A stretch of 64,000 nucleotides of DNA from the NCBI GenBank assembly GCA_017463325.1, contig JAFTPK010000018.1, positions 1 through 64,000 of the forward strand, read 5' to 3'. The notes below the pieces were generated by a model that was not told where the DNA came from, did no database searches, and saw only the letters and a program-made list of their open reading frames with translations. This stretch comes from Clostridia bacterium (GTDB taxonomy: Bacteria > Bacillota > Clostridia > Christensenellales > Borkfalkiaceae). A program made the translations under genes and the position numbers. Positions 59,221-64,000 of the stretch are shown one piece after another. The first letter of the stretch is position 1; each line of letters starts with the position of its first letter.

Positions 59221-59255
59221 AAAGGAGAAAAAATTATGAAAGGAGAAAAAATTAT
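59221..59255 (+). repeat. 17-bp tandem duplication containing the pstS ribosome site
   Basis: AAAGGAGAAAAAATTAT at 59221-59237 and again at 59239-59255. The first copy carries the ribosome site and the start codon at 59236; the second lies inside the coding sequence. It adds residues KGEKII after Met and keeps the frame. Confidence 0.9.
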
Positions 59256-60060
59256 AAAAAAAGAAAAAGTAACGGCCGTTATTTTAACGGCGACCACTCT
59301 TTGCGGGGCGTTTTCGTTTGCGTCGTGCGGCGGCGAGAAAAGAGAGGTGAGGCTTGCAGGCTCTACTTCGGTTGCGCCGCTCATGGGCGACCTTGCCGAG
59401 GCGTATATGGCTCTTCACGGCGAAGTGGAAATTGTCATCAGCGAGGGTGGCAGTGCGGTGGGAATCGCGAACGCAAAAGAGGGAAAAGGGGATTTCGGCA
59501 TGGCCTCCAAGGCAGTAAGCGAAGAGGGGGTTACGTCGGTAAAAATTTGTGACGACGGGATCGTTGTTGTCACGAATAAGGACAACGAGCTTACCGACGT
59601 TACGGGCGTGCAGCTTTACGACTTTTTTGCCTACGGCACGGCAATCGGGAATATCACCCTTCCTATTGCGAGAAACGAAAGCTCGGGTACTCGCGACGCC
59701 TTTGAGGAGCTTGTGAAAAACGCGGCGGGAAAAAAGCTGAAAGAGGAAACGTCGCGCGCAAGCAATACTAAGGTGTTCGACGGTACGGGCGCAGTCCTTG
59801 TAGAGGTGCAAACAAATAAGGCGGGGCTTGGCTATATTTCCCTCGGCTCCTATGACGGCTCGGTGAAAAAGCTCAGCTTTAACGGCGTAGAGGCAACGGC
59901 GGAAAATATTAAAAACGGCGACTATCAGCTCTCTCGTCCGTTTGTGCTCTTGTATAATAGTCAAAACGGGCTTTCCGAGGAGGCACAGGCGTTTCTTGAT
60001 TTCGTCCTTTCCGACGAGGGACAGGCGATTATAGAAGAGAGCGGTTATATTACGTTATGA
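59236..60060 (+). CDS. pstS: Phosphate ABC transporter, phosphate-binding lipoprotein
   Basis: 274 residues. After a signal-like hydrophobic stretch, FASC gives a lipobox with Cys31 as the lipidated residue (SFASCGG). The phosphate-binding fold follows with RLAGSTSVAPLMGDLAEAYM and SEGGSAVGIANAKEGK, and ARNESSGTRDAFEEL near the middle. It captures phosphate outside the membrane for PstCA/PstB. It overlaps pstCA by 4 bases. The duplicated start region just precedes it. Confidence 0.95.
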   Translation: MKGEKIIKKEKVTAVILTATTLCGAFSFASCGGEKREVRLAGSTSVAPLMGDLAEAYMALHGEVEIVISEGGSAVGIANAKEGKGDFGMASKAVSEEGVTSVKICDDGIVVVTNKDNELTDVTGVQLYDFFAYGTAIGNITLPIARNESSGTRDAFEELVKNAAGKKLKEETSRASNTKVFDGTGAVLVEVQTNKAGLGYISLGSYDGSVKKLSFNGVEATAENIKNGDYQLSRPFVLLYNSQNGLSEEAQAFLDFVLSDEGQAIIEESGYITL

Positions 60061-61808
60061 GAGGAAGAGCGGTGACGAAATCGGAAAGTAAAAGCGAAAG
60101 AGGGGCAAAGACGCTGTTTGCGATTTCCGCGACCTTTTCCGTCGTGGCGGTGGCGGCAATTTTTTTGTTCATTTTCTTCTCGTCTGTGCCTGCGCTGAAA
60201 GAGGTGGGCATATTTGAATTTCTCTTTGGTGATGTTTGGGATCCCAACCGTGGCGAATACGGTTTGCTTCCTATGCTCACGGCGACGCTACTCACAACCC
60301 TTGGCGCGCTTTTGATCGGTGGCAGCGTGGGCGTTTTCTCGGCGATCTTTCTCGTCTATTTTTGCCCTAAACGTTTCAAAGGTGTTTTTGATCAAGTGAT
60401 CGTTTTGCTCGCGGGAATCCCCTCGATCATATACGGGTTTTTCGGTATGGTGGTACTACTGCCCTTTTTGCGGAAGACGTTTGGGGTTGAGAGTGGGAGT
60501 GGGCTTTTGGCAAGCTCTTTAATTCTCGGGCTGATGATTCTTCCCACGGTCGCTTCGCTGAGCAAAAACGCGCTTGAAAGCGTACCTGCCTCCTACAAAG
60601 AAGGCAGTCTTGCCCTTGGTGCCACGAAAGAGCAAACGGTATTCGGTGTTTTGTTCCCTGCGGCGAAAAAGGGAATTTTGTCCGCGCTGACCCTTGGGGC
60701 GGGCAGGGCGATCGGGGAAACTATGGCTGTACAGCTCGTTTGCGGCAATTCTCCCTTTTTTCCTAAGGGCCTTTTCAGCTCCATTCGTCCGCTTACCGTC
60801 AATATCGTTACGGATATGGGCTATGCGCTCGGAACTCGCCGTTCGGCGTTGTTTGTGACGGGGTTGGTGCTGCTCGTGTTCGTATTGCTTTTAAACGTAT
60901 TGCTTGCGTGGATTAAACGCGAGGGCAAGCCGCAAGCGGGCAAGGAACGGATTTTAACGCCGTCTGCGGGGCAAGATGGGCGCGTTTATTGTAAAAAAGG
61001 CGGGCTTTCAACGGCTCTTGCTGTGGTGTGTAGAGTAGTGGCGGGGCTTGCGTCGGCGACGCTTGTCTTTTTGATCGGCTATATTCTTGTGCGAGGACTG
61101 CCCAACCTGTCCTTAGAGTTTTTGTTTGATCGCCCCACCTATAACCGTCCAACGCTACGCGGCGCGTTTGTTTCCACCTTTTACGTGATTTTGATTTCTC
61201 TTGCAGTCGCCGTGCCCATAGGCGTCGCAACGGCGATCTTTCTCGTGGAGTACGCCAAGGTTGGCTCGAAATTCGTCAAAGGGCTTAGGGTGTTTATCGA
61301 CACCCTTTCGGGAATCCCGTCGATAGTCTTTGGGCTATTTGGCATGGTCGCTTTTTGTGGACAGGGGGAAAGCTTGCTTGCAGGGGCGCTCACCCTTTCG
61401 CTAATGCTACTCCCGACGGTTATTCGTTCGGTGGAGGAAAGCCTTCTTGCCGTGCCCGTCAGTATGCGTGAGGGAAGCCTTGCGCTCGGGGCGTCCAAGG
61501 TGCGGACGATTTTTAAAGTCGTGCTGCCGTCGGCGGCGTCGGGGATTTTTACGGCGGTGATTCTCTCGATCGGGCGTATTGTCAGCGAGAGCGCGGCACT
61601 TATTTTTACGGCGGGTTCTGTACCCATGTTGCCTGATTCACCGCTGGATAGCGGCGCGACGTTTGCCGTACTGATGTACCGATTTACGGCAGAGCGACCT
61701 GATTTTGCGGCGGCGTATGCGACGGCGGCAGTCTTGCTTATTCTCGTTGCAATCGTCAATTTATTTGTGTTCGTCACCGAGAGGAAATTAAAAAAAGGGA
61801 AGAAATAA
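60057..61808 (+). CDS. pstCA: Fused phosphate permease PstC-PstA
   Basis: 583 residues that join both PstC and PstA. PstC part (about 1-300): the [22 protein letters not shown] start, and the EAA-type loop [25 protein letters not shown]. PstA part (about 315-583): [22 protein letters not shown], and [26 protein letters not shown] hydrophilic linker ([23 protein letters not shown]) joins them. Each half has six helices. The halves carry parallel ATPase-contact loops. Usual organisms encode them as two genes. Overlaps pstS by 4 bases and pstB starts 1 base on. Confidence 0.93.
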   Translation: MRGRAVTKSESKSERGAKTLFAISATFSVVAVAAIFLFIFFSSVPALKEVGIFEFLFGDVWDPNRGEYGLLPMLTATLLTTLGALLIGGSVGVFSAIFLVYFCPKRFKGVFDQVIVLLAGIPSIIYGFFGMVVLLPFLRKTFGVESGSGLLASSLILGLMILPTVASLSKNALESVPASYKEGSLALGATKEQTVFGVLFPAAKKGILSALTLGAGRAIGETMAVQLVCGNSPFFPKGLFSSIRPLTVNIVTDMGYALGTRRSALFVTGLVLLVFVLLLNVLLAWIKREGKPQAGKERILTPSAGQDGRVYCKKGGLSTALAVVCRVVAGLASATLVFLIGYILVRGLPNLSLEFLFDRPTYNRPTLRGAFVSTFYVILISLAVAVPIGVATAIFLVEYAKVGSKFVKGLRVFIDTLSGIPSIVFGLFGMVAFCGQGESLLAGALTLSLMLLPTVIRSVEESLLAVPVSMREGSLALGASKVRTIFKVVLPSAASGIFTAVILSIGRIVSESAALIFTAGSVPMLPDSPLDSGATFAVLMYRFTAERPDFAAAYATAAVLLILVAIVNLFVFVTERKLKKGKK

Positions 61809-61809
61809 T

Positions 61810-62595
61810 ATGAAAGAAATACAAAAATTCAATTTTTCGGACGGCGTAGCGGTCGAAGCGAAGAACGTTGATTTATATTACGGAAAATTCCAAGCCTTAA
61901 AGAAAGTAAATATGCGTATTCAAGAGAAACGGATTACGGCTATGATCGGCCCTTCGGGGTGCGGTAAATCCACCCTTTTGAAATCGCTCAATCGCATGAA
62001 CGATCTTGTAGAGGGGTGTAAAGTAGAGGGGGAGATTTTTATAGGCGGGGAAAACGTCTACGAAAAAACCGCCGACCTTTCCCGCTTGCGTAAGAACGTG
62101 GGCATGGTCTTTCAGCGTCCAAACCCGTTTGCTATGAGCGTATACGACAACGTTGCGTACGGACCAAGGACGTTCGGGATCCGTAAAAAAACAGAGCTGG
62201 ACGAAATTGTAGAGCGTTCTTTACGCGGTGCGGCGATTTGGAACGAGCTGAAAGATAGGCTTAATAAATCGGCGCTCGGGTTGTCAGGGGGACAGCAGCA
62301 GCGGCTTTGTATCGCTAGGTCGCTTGCCGTGGAGCCGCAAATCCTTTTAATGGACGAGCCGACGAGCGCGCTCGACCCCATTTCTACGGGGAAGATAGAG
62401 GAGCTTTGTATGCAGCTTAAAAAGGACGTGACGATCGTCATAGTGACGCACAATATGCAACAGGCGCTCCGAATTTCCGATCAAACGGCGTTTTTCCTGC
62501 TTGGGGAAATGGTGGAGATCGGGGACACGCAAACGGTGTTTTCCATGCCGAAAGAAAAGCGTACGGAAGAGTATATCACAGGGAGGTTCGGTTAA
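61810..62595 (+). CDS. pstB: Phosphate ABC transporter ATPase
   Basis: 261 residues: Walker [11 protein letters not shown]-loop [11 protein letters not shown], signature LSGGQQQR and Walker [12 protein letters not shown]. PstB powers phosphate import through PstCA. It follows pstCA and precedes phoU by one base, so the pst unit is complete. Confidence 0.97.
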   Translation: MKEIQKFNFSDGVAVEAKNVDLYYGKFQALKKVNMRIQEKRITAMIGPSGCGKSTLLKSLNRMNDLVEGCKVEGEIFIGGENVYEKTADLSRLRKNVGMVFQRPNPFAMSVYDNVAYGPRTFGIRKKTELDEIVERSLRGAAIWNELKDRLNKSALGLSGGQQQRLCIARSLAVEPQILLMDEPTSALDPISTGKIEELCMQLKKDVTIVIVTHNMQQALRISDQTAFFLLGEMVEIGDTQTVFSMPKEKRTEEYITGRFG

Positions 62596-62596
62596 G

Positions 62597-63250
62597 ATGA
62601 GAACGGCTTATAGAGGAAAATTAAAAACGTTAAATGAAGAACTAATTTGTATGGGGGAGGAAATTACACAAGCTATTCGCAATACTTTAAAGGCGTTAAA
62701 GACGCACGACCCGATTTTAGCGCAGGAAATCGTCAATAAGGATCAGGCGATCGACGATAGCGAAAAGCGGATAGAAACGCTCTGTTTGCATTTACTTCTC
62801 ACCGAACAGCCCGTCGCGTCCGATCTTCGCATCATTTCCTCCGCGCTTAAACTGATTACGGATATGGAACGTATCGGCGACTTTGCGGCGGACGTTGCCG
62901 AAATTATTTTACACGGTGGGAGGAGCAAAACAGGGTATTGCATTTCCTTTATTTCCGAGATGGGAGAGGCTGTTGTAGAAATGGTGGAGGGGGCGGTACG
63001 CTCTTTTGTGGAGGAGGACGCGATACTGGCAAGACGGGTGTGCGACGCGGACGATCGTGTGGACGATTTGTTCTCGGGTGCAAGGGAAGTGCTCGTTGGA
63101 AAAATCAGAGAGGACGAGGAATTTGCCGAACGCGCGCTCGATCTAATGATGGTTTCTAAATATTTAGAACGTATCGGCGATCACGCCACCAACGTTGCGG
63201 AATGGACGATTTACGCCGTTACGGGGGTACATGAAAATACGGAAAAATAA
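62597..63250 (+). CDS. phoU: Phosphate transport regulator PhoU
   Basis: 217 residues from ATG 62597, chosen over a longer frame that overlaps pstB and reads out of family. Two PhoU repeats are seen (IVNKDQAIDDSEKRIE and ARRVCDADDRVDDLFSGA), each a three-helix unit with the DxxxE metal motif. It moderates Pst activity and represses the Pho response in phosphate excess. Ribosome site overlaps the pstB stop (GGTTCGG). Confidence 0.93.
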   Translation: MRTAYRGKLKTLNEELICMGEEITQAIRNTLKALKTHDPILAQEIVNKDQAIDDSEKRIETLCLHLLLTEQPVASDLRIISSALKLITDMERIGDFAADVAEIILHGGRSKTGYCISFISEMGEAVVEMVEGAVRSFVEEDAILARRVCDADDRVDDLFSGAREVLVGKIREDEEFAERALDLMMVSKYLERIGDHATNVAEWTIYAVTGVHENTEK

Positions 63251-63286
63251 AAAAAACCAAAATTAAGCAAGATTTTTAATTTTTTT

Positions 63287-63301
63287 TTACAAATTTTTTA
63301 C
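63287..63301 (+). promoter_or_regulatory. Second Pho-box-like pair upstream of the Na/Pi cotransporter gene
   Basis: TTAC at 63287 and 63298, again 11 bases apart, in TTTTTTTTAC AAATTTTTTAC. TATAAT (63334-63339) is 33 bases downstream. Confidence 0.6.
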
Positions 63302-63370
63302 TTCTAACGAATGACTTTCTTGGGGAAATATTATATAATAGAAAAGTACAAAGGAAAAAGGAGTAAAAAA

Positions 63371-64000
63371 ATGTCGTTGGCGGATTTGGGATTTTCAACC
63401 ATTTTTACCAGTATTGCGCTCGTGCTTGCGGGTTGCGGTGCATTTTTGATCGGCTTTAAGTTTTTGAGCGAGAGCATGGAGAAGCTGTTCGGCAACGGCT
63501 TGAAAAAGCTTTTCAATAAGACCTCGGATAAAAAGCTTGTCGGCGTAGCAATGGGTGCGGCGACGACCGCCGTTATACAAAGCTCGGGTGTGACGACGGT
63601 TATGGTTGTCGGGTTCGTAAATACGGGGATCATGTCGCTGTATCAAGCGGCATGTATTATCATGGGTGCGAATATCGGTACGACGATCACGGCGCAGATT
63701 GCAGCACTCAACTCCTTGCCTATCAACGAAGTATTTATTTTGCTTTTGGGGATCGGCGTATTTATGGAGATGTTCTCCAAAAACGATAAGGTAAAAAGCA
63801 CGGGGCTTGCGCTTGCGGGGCTGGGTATGGTATTCCTCGGCTTGCACGTTATGTCAGGCACTATGAAACAGTATTCCGAAGTGGTGGAAATCAAGAATTT
63901 CCTTTCGACAATGACCAACCCGTTCGTATTATTGTTGTTTGGGATCGTATTCACGACGTTGATGCAGTCCTCCTCGGCAGTTACGACGATTATTATCGCT
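63371..64000 (+). CDS. Na+/phosphate cotransporter (NptA-like), cut by the window end
   Basis: 210 residues visible and open at the right edge. First Na/Pi repeat: GVAMGAATTAVIQSSGVTTVMVVGF with QSSG, and a second repeat begins FTTLMQSSSAVTTIIIA with QSSS at the window end, the duplicated motifs of the SLC34/NptA family. Members in Clostridia often carry a C-terminal PhoU domain. It is separated from phoU by 120 bases and has its own Pho-box pair, so it is a second phosphate uptake route under the same regulator. Confidence 0.92.
   Translation, partial: MSLADLGFSTIFTSIALVLAGCGAFLIGFKFLSESMEKLFGNGLKKLFNKTSDKKLVGVAMGAATTAVIQSSGVTTVMVVGFVNTGIMSLYQAACIIMGANIGTTITAQIAALNSLPINEVFILLLGIGVFMEMFSKNDKVKSTGLALAGLGMVFLGLHVMSGTMKQYSEVVEIKNFLSTMTNPFVLLLFGIVFTTLMQSSSAVTTIIIA

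Overview
The window reads as the chromosome of a low-to-moderate GC member of the Firmicutes (Bacillota), most likely an uncultured gut-type Clostridia. The grounds are sigma-A promoters (TTGACA-17-TATAAT, spacer almost always exactly 17 bp), AGGAGG-type ribosome sites, a T-box before thrS, an L20-type leader before infC-rpmI-rplT, a large SRP RNA with an Alu-like half, a DUF4364/TSCPD gene pair, an LPXTG-anchored protein and a ferredoxin-type flavin thioredoxin reductase. Species cannot be told from the sequence alone. The standard genetic code fits. No rRNA, CRISPR array, integrase, transposase or phage genes were seen.

Layout. 0-8 kb: a serine hydrolase, small regulators, an ADP-ribose-type Nudix enzyme, a vitamin (probably pantothenate) ECF substrate-binding protein with coaX, then hom and a RimK-like ATP-grasp gene. 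8-16 kb: two divergent membrane-protein genes that both look leaderless, a small alarmone synthetase followed by a catalytically dead ComEC-like metallo-beta-lactamase-fold protein, a LysR regulator, yggS, a YiiX-like peptidase and an SDR enzyme. 16-20 kb: guaB and a guaA that encodes only the ATP pyrophosphatase half, an ASCH protein and a repetitive Cys/Gly/Asn-rich protein. 20-28 kb: tRNA-Val, an SGNH esterase, thioredoxin-reductase-like flavoprotein, dinB, SRP RNA, mrp and leuS. 28-33 kb: the translation block T-box/thrS, infC (apparent AUC start), rpmI, rplT, an rRNA methyltransferase and a YebC protein. 33-37 kb: a formate/nitrite-channel protein fused to a CPCC cysteine cluster domain, a cell-wall-anchored endonuclease I, a DUF421 protein and a plsC acyltransferase with a long palindromic leader.

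37.3-49.8 kb is an accessory segment that looks imported. It is visibly richer in A+T, begins after a fragment of the tRNA-Glu 3' end and ends at another such fragment just before the intact tRNA-Glu gene. It contains a surface protein that stops in mid-repeat, nagA-nagB, an SGNH esterase with an apparently intracellular GH28 enzyme, a fused ABC-FtsX exporter, an organophosphate-type MFS transporter with a pyrophosphate-dependent phosphofructokinase, and a small XRE regulator with palindromic operators. Together these suggest uptake and breakdown of amino-sugars and acetylated, uronate-containing glycans feeding PPi-linked glycolysis.

49.8-64 kb returns to the core: a tRNA operon (fMet-Met-Glu), a SAM methyltransferase, two RluA-type pseudouridine synthases around a large secreted surface protein, a metal-sensing ArsR with a CadA-type ATPase behind a 20-bp palindromic operator, rdgB with a YfcE-like phosphoesterase, and a phosphate locus pstS-pstCA (fused)-pstB-phoU followed by a Na/Pi cotransporter that runs off the end. 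Both phosphate promoters carry TTAC repeats spaced 11 bp, the layout of Pho boxes, so they probably form one regulon.
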